NCBI RefSeq assembly: GCF_042242105.1
Contig: NC_092030.1
Span: 1,933,501 to 1,997,500 of the forward strand
Direction: 5' to 3'
Source: Pempheris klunzingeri
Taxonomy: Eukaryota > Chordata > Actinopteri > Acropomatiformes > Pempheridae
DNA: 64,000 nt
The notes beneath the pieces were generated by a model, which ran no database searches, was not told the origin of the DNA, and saw only the letters and a list, made by a program, of their open reading frames with translations. The position numbers and the translations under genes are program-made. Of this stretch, positions 1 through 11,139 are shown piece after piece. Position 1 is the stretch's first letter; every line of letters begins with the position of its first letter.

Positions 1-176
1 GCGTTCTGCAGAAAGTCTTCCTTCTTTCCCCCGAGGGGGAAACGCATCACCCGGCGCTGCCTTAACTTTGACCGCCAGCGAAGGAAACCTATCGTGATTA
101 AAGGACTGCATCTGGAGGCTTGTTTTAATCCAGCAAAACTATCGCACACAAACCAAAGACAATAAACACCAATAAA
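1..176 (+). other. Possible 3' end of a convergent plus-strand gene
   Basis: The first 94 bases are open in one plus-strand frame and end at a TGA at 92-94. The encoded tail would be rich in serine, alanine and glycine. AATAAA signals follow at 161-166 and 171-176. This is what the end of a last exon with a short 3'UTR would look like, and it would converge on arpc3. I do not recognise the protein, and a second frame is also open for about 50 codons, so the coding claim is weak. Bases 177-747 hold no gene that I can see, only a poly-T run near 340-354. Confidence 0.2.
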
Positions 177-747
177 TAGATTTTATAAGAACAAGCTACA
201 TTTTTCACAGATGTAAATATAGACAGTTTTTGTCCTTCACTGGAAAGAACGAACACCGGATGTGTACACAGAAAATGCATTGACCTTGCTGAGGGGGAGG
301 CCGAGTGTTGATGCTGTACAGTAGCACGTCAGACAGGCCTTTTTTTTTTTTTTTTACAGAGGACATTTTGGCACGTCACAGTAGCAAAAACACAGGTATA
401 TCATGAAATAATGGCTGAATTCCATGTAGCTGCTTCTGGCACACTGAAATAATGGAGCCATCGTTAGTGTTATTAGTAACACCTGCACTTTTACTGCTAG
501 GACATGTCAAAGTGTCTGCTCAGATTAAGACCTACAGCACCAATCTTTACGCTTAGTACAGACGTCGTTTGGTGAAGAACAGATATGCAGGTGCAGCCAC
601 TTTTTAAAGTCGATGAATTTTACATTGTGAAGACAAGTAATAAACCTCATTGTGGACAAAACCTCGTTGAACGTGCCTCATTTTCAGTGTAAAAATGCTC
701 CGAGAACAAAACACACAGCACCACATTGTACCAGTCCTCATGATTGC

Positions 748-753
748 TTTATT
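748..753 (-). terminator. arpc3 polyadenylation signal
   Basis: TTTATT on the plus strand reads AATAAA on the minus strand, about 186 bases downstream of the arpc3 stop codon. This is the expected position for a short 3'UTR. Confidence 0.7.
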
Positions 754-938
754 GAATTAAGCACCAGCTCAATATGATCAACATCCAGACAAGTGAAGAC
801 ATATCTCTAAACTTAAAGAGTATAAAATCATCTCAGCAACACAAAAGCAGACCCCTCCCCTCCCGCCCCACCCAGAGAAACATCCAACCATCCATCCATC
901 CTGCAGGTGTAGAATAGAAACTGTGGGTCCTGAGTTGT

Positions 939-3900
939 TCACTGTCCGGGCGCTGACAGGCTTTTGTTCATGAACTGCCTCTTGACAAAGCACACCCACC
1001 ACTGAAAGAAACAAAGCTCTGGTGACAAACGTGTCTGAAGCTCCTGCTGCAAGATTTAAACAAACTGAGCATCCAAATCTGGATGGAGAGCCTTGAAAAA
1101 CAGCTATGGATCAATTTTCTGAGCTGCAAAGCCTCGTCTTACATCACAATTGCTGATTCTATAAGTGCATATAAAGCTGTGGTGGTGTTAACTGGCAGAC
1201 GTGTGGGACTCACCTTGCTTGGCTTGTCTGTCTGCGGGTCAAACACACGGTCACATAGCCTCAAGCCGGTCTCCTGGCGGATCTGCTGGAGGTACGCCCT
1301 CATCGTCTCTGGAAAAGGTAGCAGAGCATCACTGTTTAACATGCACTATCACTGTGGGGGAAGTCACACCATAGCATACCTGGGGAAGGGGACCTTGGGC
1401 ACTGCTTGAAGAATAACTAGTCTTTTTAAACCTGGGGCATATTTAAAGTTTGAAATGACGGGCAAGTAGTTTAGGAATCGGTTCATTAGGTCACTTCTGC
1501 CGGCACCCAAGAACAGGAGACAGATGAGCTTCAGTGGCTGTAATGTAATCCTTAAGGGCAATAGTGCCAAATCACAGTGGGCCCACTAAAAGTGCTTGTT
1601 TTATTCTGAGTTTCTGACAGCATTATGGAAAGGATCCCTACAGAGACAGACCAGTTCAAAATTACCAGACTCCATTCACAAAAACAGTAATTTTACAGGA
1701 GAGTCTACCACCATCTTGGGCAGTTAGTTTGTGTTACTGTGAGACTTTACATGGTTTGTTTTAAATGGTCAGTTCAGATCCAACTCAATATTTGTGTAAC
1801 ATAAACAAACTAATAGAGGCAGCAGTAGACCAGCAACCCCTTTGTTCTGCGTGGTAAAACGACTGCTTTTGTCAATGGAGTCTGGTGGGTTTGAATAGTG
1901 TCGTAGAAGGTCTGTTACTGGTTGAACAATCTTCCAGGTCTATCTCTGAAGGGATCCTTCCTGTGATGTTGAATAACAATCTGAGCCTGTCAGTGGCAAG
2001 AAGGGATGATTCAACATCCAGACCCACTTCCACTGAGTTTCATCAACAACAGTGCGAAGAACAAGGCAGCATGAAACAGCACATCCAGCCTCAGTTCCTT
2101 AAAACTGACGGGTCTCTGGTCAGCATTGCTATTTTGGGCTTGATATGACTTCATTCTGGGAATTAGATGGAACATGAGAAGGGTACAAGGAAACTGGCGC
2201 TCATTCAGAGTACAGGCCAGTGAAACACCATTAAATAAGCCTGGATGAGTCACTGCTATGTGGCGACGAGTCCAACTGGGCAACACTAACTTTTTATTTT
2301 TTAACTAACTGATTTACTTCACATTGTGGTATTTAGTTTGTGGTGCTGGCTCTTACCTTCCTCCTGCTTGTTTGCAGGTTTAACATACATGGCGTTGAGA
2401 GGGAAGCCCGGTTCGCCAGGAATGGGAAAGTTAGTGATGCCGAGAGTGTACATCTCCTTCTCTCCCTGACCCCTGGAGCTGCACTGCAAGAAGCAACACA
2501 CACAACGATGCAAATGGTGACGCCACTCGTTTTACTAGCACCCTTTTGGTCGGGCATTCAAGCCGCTAATTCTTCCTCCTCCCGTGTGTGAGTTCACATT
2601 CACGGTTGGGAAACCTCACTTGAGCACAAGCCTTTACATAATAATAATAATTATAGATGAGGGTTTGCACAGAGCCAGTGCATGCAGTTACCTTCTGTAG
2701 CCTCTTTAGGCATTCAGAAATGTACAGTGTGACGTAGATGAGCGTCCTGTCCGCCTCATTCTGAAAGAAACAACACACACAGAAATTAGCAGGTGACATT
2801 CCTGGATGTGTTTTGTTCATCTAACTAGTACAGTTAATAGTTCTGGCCAGGCCTGAACACTATAAGGCTGCATAGTTTAAAATCTCAGGCAACTATGCAC
2901 GGCTGAGGGGACGGGAGGAAGCAAGCTGAGGCATGTGGGAGGAGGGGAGAGAGGCGGAGATGGGGAAGAGAAAACAGAGCGAGGTGCATACTTTTCTTTC
3001 ACTCAAATATCTTCTTTGGGTTTCTTATTTTGTTAGATTTGGGTCTTTTATGCTCACAAATGTCTATGTGGTCACCTGAAAAGGGAGGTAAAGGCAGGTA
3101 ATCAATACTGGACATTTCTTACCTTGATTTCATAGTTTTTAAAGAAAACATTGGCCTTGAAGTAGTAGATAGCCTCGTCGATGATGTCTGACTCGATGCC
3201 TGAAATAAACAAGGTGTCAGTAAGTACACGGTTTAGAGAGTCACTGCACATCTTTTTTTTTTATAGAGAGTTTAGAGTAAAGTCCTGTGTTTGATTTGTG
3301 CGACACAGCCTGCTTGTGTGGAATATAACTGAATTATAATCTCCAGTTTGTAAATAACTTGAGATGTGGCATATTCTGACAAAAAAAAAAAAACATATCA
3401 AACCATGACCCCACAACAGATCCTGGATCAAATCTGCAGATGATATCCACAATACTTTCTACAAAACCTGACAGGGACACTCACTTCACAGCTCCACAGA
3501 CTGAAAACTGAATGTACAGAAGACTTTAAAGAAGAAGTTAAGGGTGCACTCTTCAGGCCTTATATGGAAGTGAAGCTGAAACTTAGATCAGGAACTGAGC
3601 AGCGTGTCACAACAAGGTCTGAGTCCTGCAGAGGACAGAACTGAAGAGTGTTTCTGTGTCTGCAGCAGCCTCACCGTCTCCTCTGGCCGGTCCCTTGAAC
3701 TGGGTTTTGAGGGGGAGCAAAGCCATGTTCCCCACCAGCCTGGTCTCGGGGATCATCAGGCTTGAGTGATACGCCTTAATAACGAGAAGAGGGAGAGAAA
3801 GTTGCTGTCACAGACATTTAACTCCTCCATAGCGTACATTTGTGCCGGATAAGCATCAGTGACAGCTCGGCTAGCGTCTCCTCTGTTGTGACAGCTCCGC

Positions 3901-4169
3901 TATCACGATCCCACACAACACATTTAACTGACAGACAACTAATGAGGATGTGAAGAAAAGCTACGACAGATTAATTATGGTCTCCGACACGTCTAAACTC
4001 ACTAAATTGCGAGCAGATGCTAACGCAGCTAACGCTAGCTAACTATGCTAGCGCTAGCGGGGAGGCCCGTGCGTCGCCCAGCGTGAGTTTCCGCGCAGTT
4101 TTTTCGCTCTTAACCGCAAAATATTCGCTCCTGCTGGTCAATAATCGGGCAGGTTTTACTCACCGGCAT
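939..4169 (-). CDS. arpc3: Actin-related protein 2/3 complex subunit 3 (p21-Arc)
   Basis: A subunit of the seven-protein Arp2/3 complex, which nucleates branched actin filaments in the cytoplasm. The coding exons on the minus strand are 4164-4169, 3675-3774, 3123-3199, 2692-2760, 2357-2483, 1214-1308 and 939-1001. They total 537 bases, or 178 residues, the same length as human ARPC3. Exon 1 encodes only Met-Pro before GTGAGT. Recognisable stretches are [58 protein letters not shown] and the C-terminus [20 protein letters not shown]. All phases join without a frameshift and every intron is GT-AG. The intron between exons 5 and 6 carries a palindromic repeat. The gene lies head-to-tail behind gpn3. 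I am confident of both identity and intactness. Confidence 0.97.
1430..2290. repeat. Palindromic (foldback, MITE-like) element in an arpc3 intron
   Basis: The stretch around 1612-1705 (GGAAAGGATCCCTACAGAGA, then CAGACTCCATTCACAAAAACAG) recurs in reverse complement around 1850-1995 (CTGCTTTTGTCAATGGAGTCTG, then a GATCCTTCC-type end). The two arms flank a centre that includes the word AAACAAACTAATAGAGGCAG. A single related arm lies at 5250-5470. This is the layout of a non-autonomous inverted-repeat element. The outer borders are uncertain. I see no transposase. Open frames here are small and repeat-derived. Confidence 0.55.
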
Positions 4170-4300
4170 GTTGAGTGATAGATATCAGTCCAACTGCTCA
4201 GCGGGAGAAAGAGAGTAGCCTGTAGTAGGAGCCTGCTTCCGTCTGTCCCACCCTTCAGCTATACAGGAAGTGGCCGCTTGTTATGCAGCGTGGCGGCCAC
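4170..4300 (-). promoter_or_regulatory. arpc3 promoter and 5'UTR region
   Basis: This is the only spacer between the arpc3 ATG (minus strand, 4167-4169) and the gpn3 polyadenylation signal at 4358. It contains an ETS-like ACAGGAAGTG at about 4262 and a GC-rich GTGGCGGCCAC block, and no TATA box is evident. Just inside the gene, in intron 1, lies a cluster of GCTAGC/GCTAAC words at 4018-4062. The promoter role is inferred from position. Confidence 0.45.
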
Positions 4301-4357
4301 ACGGGGGCGCTGACACACTTCACACACAGGCAGGAAGAGCTGCATGTTTGTGCAATG

Positions 4358-4363
4358 TTTTAT
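4358..4363 (-). terminator. gpn3 polyadenylation signal
   Basis: TTTATT on the plus strand is AATAAA on the minus strand, about 300 bases after the gpn3 stop at 4660-4662. A second candidate lies next to it at about 4376-4383. The position leaves very little space before arpc3 begins. Confidence 0.6.
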
Positions 4364-4659
4364 TAAAAATATAGCATTAATAAAAGTATTTAACAGCAAC
4401 CCTTTGAAGCGCAACACAGTCCTGAAGTAATGACAGCTGAACGCGTTGAAATCACTTGGTCGTTAAAACTGCACGCAAAAACAAAAACACTCTGAACACA
4501 CACACACGACACAAGATATTCATGATCTCCCCACACACACGTCCCTTTCTCAGTGTCCTTGCAGTCACATTCCTCCATCTGGACTTGATATAGCCGATCT
4601 TGGGTTGTCACAGTAACTCTGGAGAGTCTCTTTTTTTCTCTGCAGTGCTTGGCCTCTCC

Positions 4660-7099
4660 TCAGCTGTCCGCCTTGTCCTGAAACATCTTGTCGTAATTAA
4701 GGTCAGCGGGCTCTTCGTCGACCTCCTGTAGAAATAGTGAGCATAGAAATAACAAATAAATTAATAGTATTATAACAATAGTGGCCAAATGCATTGGAAT
4801 TACTTTACATCATATTGATCGGTGATATTTTGTTTTGGTTGCTTCACCTTTGGCTCCTTGAACTCCAGGTCCTCTCCGTACTGGATAGAGAAATCAATGT
4901 GTTGCAGCACTATGTTGATACCCTCCTCATCTGTGCGGTCAAACGGCAGGAATCTCACCATACTGTAGTCATCAATCTGGACTCACAGAGAGAGAGAGAG
5001 AGAGAGTTAAAAGAATCCAATCTCAAAGTAAATGTAGTATCAAATGAAGGGCTTCACGTACCAGACCACAGATGGCTTTTGTCAGCTTCTTGAACTTTCT
5101 GCTTCTGATGGTATCAGAGTTATCCTCCATCATTGAGTACATGTCTGGGTCCAGGTACCTGGGGGCAAACAAAGCAAAACATAGTAAACGCTGCTTCCTA
5201 AAGATAAACCCATTTAATTTTAAGCCTTTTTAAGAATTCAAAGACAACTCTGGTATTTCTAAACCTGGGCCCTATAATCACTTGTTTTGGGTTTTAAATG
5301 ATTGGCCACCGAGAGGATCAGATTGTTCTATTATTATTCTGAGTGTGTGACAGCATTGTGGAAAGGATCCCTACAGAGAGAGACCTGGAAGTTCCTTTCG
5401 GTTCAACCGGAAACAGCCGTTATAAAAAGCCACCAGACTCCACTGACAAAAACAGTAATTTTACCATACCAGGGTTAGAAAATAGCTGAGTTTCATGAGA
5501 GAACTTAAAACACTACACATTACATTTGATCTTCAGCATTCAGTCACACTAACCCTTCCTTTATTTTGATCTCAGTACCAACATTAATATAACACTGTTG
5601 TACTGTGCTCGTGTGAAACTTACTTTTCAATTTCCTTCTTGGCTTTGGGACTGAGCAGGTCCATTTTTGTCATGATGTTTACTTGAGGGATCTCTAAGGA
5701 CACCATGGCACTCAGGGCAGCCATGACTCCTGAGATGAACTGCAGTTAGAGAAGAGGGAAGATGTGCAGATATAAAAAGTGTTCAGACACCAATAAACTG
5801 GTGAAGAGAGATCGTCTGTTACCTTAAAAGACTCCACCATGAACTGGGAGTCTACCAGAAAGACCCCACACACCCGAAACTCCCACTGCTGAAGCTGCTC
5901 CACCAGCTGCCTCATCACAGGGAGGTGTGTGTAAAGCTCAATCTGACCTGCAAAAGCACATCATTTGTCAAAACTGTGCTGTGAAAACATGGGACATCTA
6001 TTGTGCTGATGTAAATAAATGATGAATTAATGATAAATGTCATCTCAGTGTTACTAAAGCCACGTGGCTCAATGAGCATGAAGTGCCTGAATGTTTTTAA
6101 TTTACATTAAATTACTCCTAGAGTAATGAAAACACAGATGTGTGGAGCAGAAGTGGATGAATCCGTCTTGCACCTCCCCAGAGGTTTACCTGGGCAGTCG
6201 AACAGTATGTAGTCATCCTCTACGTGGCCCAGATATTCCTCCAGCCAGTCAAAGTTGTTGGCAAAGTACTCCATGCAGAAAACCAGGCCTCCGTTTGGGC
6301 CAAATCTGAGAGATGGGTCCTCCATCACATCGTCTACCTGGATGAGCTCACGGATGTCTGAAGACACAAAAAAATAAGGCTGACTTGTAGAGCAAAATGA
6401 CGCGTACTGTTGTGAAATAGCAAATAATAATATTAGCATGTCATGCAGAACATTTCTCTCACTAACAGTGTACATCTCTGTATGTGCAGAGGGAGTCGCT
6501 TTTTCCATTGACACACTACAGTAAACACCATTAAATAAGCACATACCCAGTATTCATTTGTGATGTTTTATCCATTAAAAACAAACCACATCTTAGTACT
6601 TGTGCGGATTTTAAATTGGACCAAAACCACTTTCTGATCTGCATATAAGTATGAAATAACATGTGTTAATGTTAGCAGATACTTACCTCACATACTGTAC
6701 TCTTCTTCCCAGACCCTCCCTCTGCTCTGGGCTTTATTTTATGTGTTCTTATGGTTAAATGTGAGTTAATCATCACTTCTGTGGACTAACTGTACTCACC
6801 TGCCATGACAGGGTAGTCAAAGTGCTCAGCTGCTGGGTCCAGGTTGACCACCTGAACTGAGCGGTTCAGGGTCCCTGAATGCTGCACCATGGTGGAGCAG
6901 TAGGTGCTCTGCAATGGAAAAGAAAAACCCAACCACAAACAAACAAACAACAAGGCAGACACAACTTGGTCAGTGTGGAGGATAGCCTCATGTGTTAGCA
7001 TAGCGTGTTAGCCGACTAGCATAACAAGGCACTTCAGCGTTTATTACTTACCTTACCGCTGCCCGCCGGGCCCATCACTAGCTGAGCATAACGAGGCAT
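4660..7099 (-). CDS. gpn3: GPN-loop GTPase 3
   Basis: A small GTPase of the GPN family, which with GPN1 is needed for assembly and nuclear import of RNA polymerase II. Minus-strand exons are 7052-7099, 6800-6908, 6190-6357, 5823-5947, 5624-5739, 5062-5158, 4848-4976 and 4660-4725. They total 858 bases, or 285 residues (human 284). The start [16 protein letters not shown] carries the P-loop, which is split from STYC by intron 1. The family-defining GPN loop appears as FGPNGG in exon 3. The G3 motif DCPGQ spans exons 3 and 4, and the G4 motif TKMD is in exon 5. The acidic C-terminus ends [12 protein letters not shown]. All introns are GT-AG and all phases agree. It diverges from rnf170. Confidence 0.97.
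5250..5470. repeat. Second copy of the arpc3-intron repeat (single arm)
   Basis: Between gpn3 exons 6 and 5, the words GACAGCATTGTGGAAAGGAT and CAGACTCCACTGACAAAAAC match the left arm of the element at 1430-2290, in the same orientation. The opposite arm is missing, so this is a partial or solo-arm copy. Confidence 0.5.
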
Positions 7100-7620
7100 G
7101 TTGCTTCATAAGAAAAGATGTTCTGGTAAAGCTACGTCCCTTTATTCTCTGGCTGTAACCAGATATATTGTTTAAACTGATGCCAAAACACTTCTTCTTC
7201 TTCTTCGTGTCATTCATTGACGCCCGCTGTAAAGCCCGCTGCTGCCTCCTGCTGTTCAGAATGTAAGACGAAGAAGAAGAAGAAGGAAACGAAGCAGAAA
7301 AAAAGGAACAGAAGAAGAAGAGGAGGAGGAAGAAGCGGAAGCAACACACTCAATGAGCGACACCAACATGCGCAAACATTTAATGAAGTAACGATGCTGC
7401 CGCTGGTGAGCGGACTGTAAAATGTGACGCTGCAGGAGGTGTGTTGACACTTCAGACGAAGTGAATGGAGCTGATGAGTGAAACATTCAGAGGAAGATGG
7501 AGTTCTTGTTGGTGGGTGAGGTCACGTCTCGTATTGCACTGCGATCTATGGCTGCAATGTAGTAGTTAGATTACGCCCTGGTGGGTCTGTGCACTGTGAG
7601 CCTTTAACCACCTCACCTAC
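7100..7620. promoter_or_regulatory. Divergent gpn3/rnf170 promoter region
   Basis: gpn3 starts at 7099 on the minus strand and rnf170 is transcribed to the right. The first coding exon of rnf170 begins at a splice acceptor (8741-8745), so a non-coding first exon must lie upstream, probably here. The segment contains a CTT/GAA inverted repeat (7191-7285) and a purine-rich run at 7269-7340. The precise start sites cannot be read from sequence alone. Confidence 0.4.
7191..7285. repeat. Short inverted repeat, MITE-like
   Basis: CTTCTTCTTCTTCTTCG at 7191-7207 is matched by its exact reverse complement at 7269-7285, with a 61-base spacer rich in CTGC. The ends resemble short teleost MITEs whose termini are CTT repeats. 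It could also be two independent trinucleotide runs. Confidence 0.5.
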
Positions 7621-8064
7621 TCAGGTAAAGGTTTAGCTGTGTTTATGATATTAGCTACAGGCTGAGGTGTTAGCTCGGATTCACAGGACGAGCCGTATGT
7701 CGTCTGTTGGTATTTAAGATTTGTGGCTGCTGTCCAAGCGGTGTGGCAGCTTCACAGGAGTAAAGGACTGGACCTCAGCAGTATTCACAGATGAATTACA
7801 ACCACTCAGTGTATTATTACAGTACATTAGCAGCGGGTCAAAGCTACTCTACCCCACCGCTACACTTAGCTAGCTGTGCGGGGAGCAGCTACCTGGGATA
7901 ACTGGAGCTAACAGCTAACCTGTCAGTACAGGTTAGTTAGCTGCTAATGACAGCAAAGTCAACCAGAAGAGCGACTTCCTGGATAGTTTGTGAGCTTGGT
8001 GTCAGACTGGACTGACACAATGCTACAATGCTAGCTAGTTAGCTGGACGTGCTAACGCTAATCA

Positions 8065-8335
8065 GAGCCACAATCAACTTTATTGGCCAAGTTTGTACAA
8101 GCAAACAAGGAATTTGACTCTGGTGAAACTTGTCTCTCTATGTACAGTAAGAAAATTTGAAATAAACTACAACAATAAGAATAAGAACAGAACAATATAA
8201 GTACTCATAACAACAGTATAAACAGTGGAGGTAGGTGTAAAAAGACTGTACAACACTGCAATAAGGAAGAAATGACAGCTTCTCTTTGCTCTCACTGAGG
8301 ACATGTGTAGTTCTAACTTCAGTCACTGTGGGGGA
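8065..8335. repeat. LINE 3'-tail-like interspersed repeat
   Basis: The segment opens with CAATCAACTTTATTGGCCAA, followed by AAGGAATTTGACTCTGG. These words recur in teleost LINE-derived 3' ends. It lies upstream of the first coding exon of rnf170. The rest of 7620-8745 shows GCTAGC words (7860-8055) and no coding exon. Confidence 0.5.
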
Positions 8336-8756
8336 AAGTGGTGGCACTTCTAATTAAGATTATTCATTCATATTAAGCCCCAGTGTTTCTGTTTGGCCTC
8401 ATTATTTGGGTTCAGTGGTCACATCAAGCTGTAACTTGGTGGAAGTATTTGGTAGTTTTAAGCGTTAGATTAGATTTGACAGTGACCTCAGGTGCAGGGT
8501 GATTCAGGTTATTAAACTGGGCTCTGGTGCCTTAAAGTTTACGTTTTAATATTCGGCTCTTATATGGATTATGTAAAGCAGCTGATATTCACAGAATAAT
8601 TACTACCAATGACAATAATAAACATGATGATACGTTAGTGCTGTAATGTACAAAGTTTTCTGGTCTTTTACACTTTCTATGGAGAAGTTAAACTGAACAG
8701 TGTCCAGTGAAATGTTAACCTCTTTTCTTTCTCTTCTTCCTCCAGTGCTGTAGGCT

Positions 8757-8777
8757 ATGAGTGTGGGTGATGGATGA
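8757..8777 (+). other. Upstream ORF overlapping the rnf170 start
   Basis: An ATG at 8757 opens a six-codon frame (MSVGDG, stop at 8775-8777) that is out of frame with, and overlaps, the rnf170 ATG at 8770. The upstream ATG has a purine at -3, and the main ATG has G at both -3 and +4. Such an overlapping frame would be expected to lower initiation at the main start. Confidence 0.6.
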
Positions 8778-10917
8778 CAGTCAATGTGGGGACTTGGACT
8801 ACCTGATCCAAGATGAGGACACACTCATTGAGGGTGTCAGCAACCAGGTCTTATTTGTTGTGGTGCTCAGCGTCACCTTCCTTGCAGGCCTCCTAACTCT
8901 GCTCTGCAGGTAAGCAGCGAATTTAGGATATGTGTGTGTGACGTAGCATCACAAACTTTGGATTATTCAGACAAAATTGTTTAAACTTTTTGTAGAGCTA
9001 TTTTTGAAAACAAGTATTTTTTCAGTAAAATGTGTGAAGTACAATTCTGGTTACCTAGTCTGGGATCATGTGTTCAGTAAATATATTCCACTTAACGCCA
9101 GAGCTTCACTGGCAGCTCAGCCTCACGCTAAGCTAAACCCACCTCGTCAGTTTGCATAGATTTACGTCCCATTGTGCTCAAACGTTTCAGTTGAGGAATA
9201 TTATGATGCCAGATGTCTGCTTTTTCACCTTGCAGAGAAGAGGAGCAGAACATTCATCCTGAGAATCAGGAGCATGTGCGAGCTGTCCGACAACAGCTCC
9301 AAACAGAGCAGGTACACAAGCAAATACAACCGTAGTTATTCTGGTCAAAGATGGTTGACACAGATGATATACAAACTACAAAAATACATCAAATCTCTTG
9401 TTCTTTCTTTTTTTTAAAAAAACAAATGCAGAATTAGATATAGGATTGTTGTAAGCAATGCCACTTCAGCACAACCAGTGCCCTGTACATGACATCAACA
9501 GAGACAAACTTTGACTCAATCAATGTATTTTGCTGGTATCATCAATCAAGACTGGTCTCATCTTTCATGTATTTGTCTAATTTTCATGTTTCAGTGATCA
9601 GATCTGGTCTGATCACTTATATATGTTTTGTATTATATATGTTTTGATTTGTCTGTATTTGATGTCTTTCTGTCAGGATGAAAATTCTCAGACGGAGGCC
9701 CGGCAGCAGTATTACACAGACATGTCCTGTCCTGTGTGTTTGATGCAGGCTGTTCTGCCGGTGGAAACCAACTGTGGACACCTTTTCTGTGGTAAGACTG
9801 TTGTACAGACTCTGTTAATATACGATAAGCAAAAACCACAGCGTTGCGTTAAGGTTCTTGTTACTGCTGGAGACATATTTACCCTTTTAGTCAGCAAATT
9901 GTCCACTGTGACTTCTTGAATATGTTCTCTTAGCCAGATTCTGTGTGAGTTATGAGTTCTTTTATTGGTACTTACGCTGTGCTGATGTTGTAAAGTGTCT
10001 GTCTTCTTCCTGCATAGGCTCCTGTATTATAGCGTACTGGAGGTATGGCACCTGGCTGGGTGCTATTAACTGCCCCATCTGCAGACAAATGGTAAGACTT
10101 GAAATAAATGTTGGCTGTAGAATAGTTAACCTGAGCTTTTGTCATCTCCCTTTTCCCTAGCTATTGTTACTGCTTGCTTCCACAAATTCTTATTTATCAA
10201 GACATATACTAATGTTTGTTTCTAGGTCTGAAATATCTATAATATAAGTTTCAGTCTGATTGTTTTCATATTAGTTATTGTCAAAGTTATAGTGTATGTA
10301 TTGTGCTTTTTGGCATCAGTATTTCCATGTATTGATTTATTTTTTTTTCCTCTTGCCCAGGTAACGTTGCTCTTCCCACTATTTCATGAGCACGCCACAC
10401 CACAGCAGGTCCAGGATGGCGAGGCCGAACCTCTGCTCATATTAAGAGACATTAACGATTACAACCGCAGGTTCTCAGGCCAGCCAAGATCTGTGAGTTT
10501 ACCACAGAGGAGAGGAAAGACTTTCCTTTTCAATTTCCCTCCAAACTATGTAGAATGTGTTCGTAAAATAAAATAAAAGTATGCAAATGAGCAGACTTTC
10601 AAACAGACTTTCTCTAAATGTATTTTCTCTCTCCTCTGCGTCCTCAGTACATGGACAGGCTGCGCGATGTGCCCACCCTGCTTCGTCATGCCTTTAGGGA
10701 GATGTTTTCTGTGGGCGGCCTCTTCTGGATGTTCAGGATTCGAATCCTTCTCTGCCTAGTTGGTGCGCTCACCTACCTGGCCTCGCCGCTCGACATCCTC
10801 CCAGAGGCACTTTTCGGCCTCCTGGGATTCATGGACGATTTCTTTGTAATCCTTCTTCTCTTTGTGTACATCTCTATCATGTACAGAGAGGTGGTTACTC
10901 AGAGACTGAATGGCTAG
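8770..10917 (+). CDS. rnf170: E3 ubiquitin ligase RNF170
   Basis: An ER-membrane RING ligase that, with the ERLIN1/2 complex, ubiquitinates activated IP3 receptors for ER-associated degradation. Exons are 8770-8909, 9236-9311, 9677-9791, 10018-10091, 10361-10492 and 10648-10917. They total 807 bases, or 268 residues (human about 258). An N-terminal membrane segment ([19 protein letters not shown]) is followed by [20 protein letters not shown]. The RING has CPVC, CGHLFCGSC and CPICRQ, split between exons 3 and 4, with all its Cys/His ligands present. The last exon carries the DUF1232 region with [32 protein letters not shown] and a final membrane span before [12 protein letters not shown]. The start was chosen because it follows the acceptor at 8745 and has a strong initiation context. 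Confidence 0.97.
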
Positions 10918-11130
10918 GCGCTCACTCGTTAAAGAGGTCTCGGCTTGCTCGCATCAGGCTTGGGAAGAATGAACACAACGTCTGAGGTGGACATGTAAAG
11001 ACTGGTTAATGCTCAAAGGACAGATCTGTAATCTGGTTCTCTCAGAGAGGTTTACTTTGAGGCCTGCAGTGTTACTTCATCACTGGAGAATAGTTAGCAA
11101 AAGACTGAGCTCTGAATGTTGACTCTGTAA

Positions 11131-11136
11131 ATAAAA
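11131..11136 (+). terminator. rnf170 polyadenylation signal
   Basis: AATAAA lies 214 bases after the stop codon. Further AATAAA motifs occur near 11740, so a longer 3'UTR is possible. Confidence 0.55.
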
Positions 11137-11139
11137 TTC

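Noticed and set aside
6107-6544. 145-codon minus-strand frame treated as one gene
   Set aside because: Only 6190-6357 is gpn3 exon 3. The rest is flanking intron that happens to be open.
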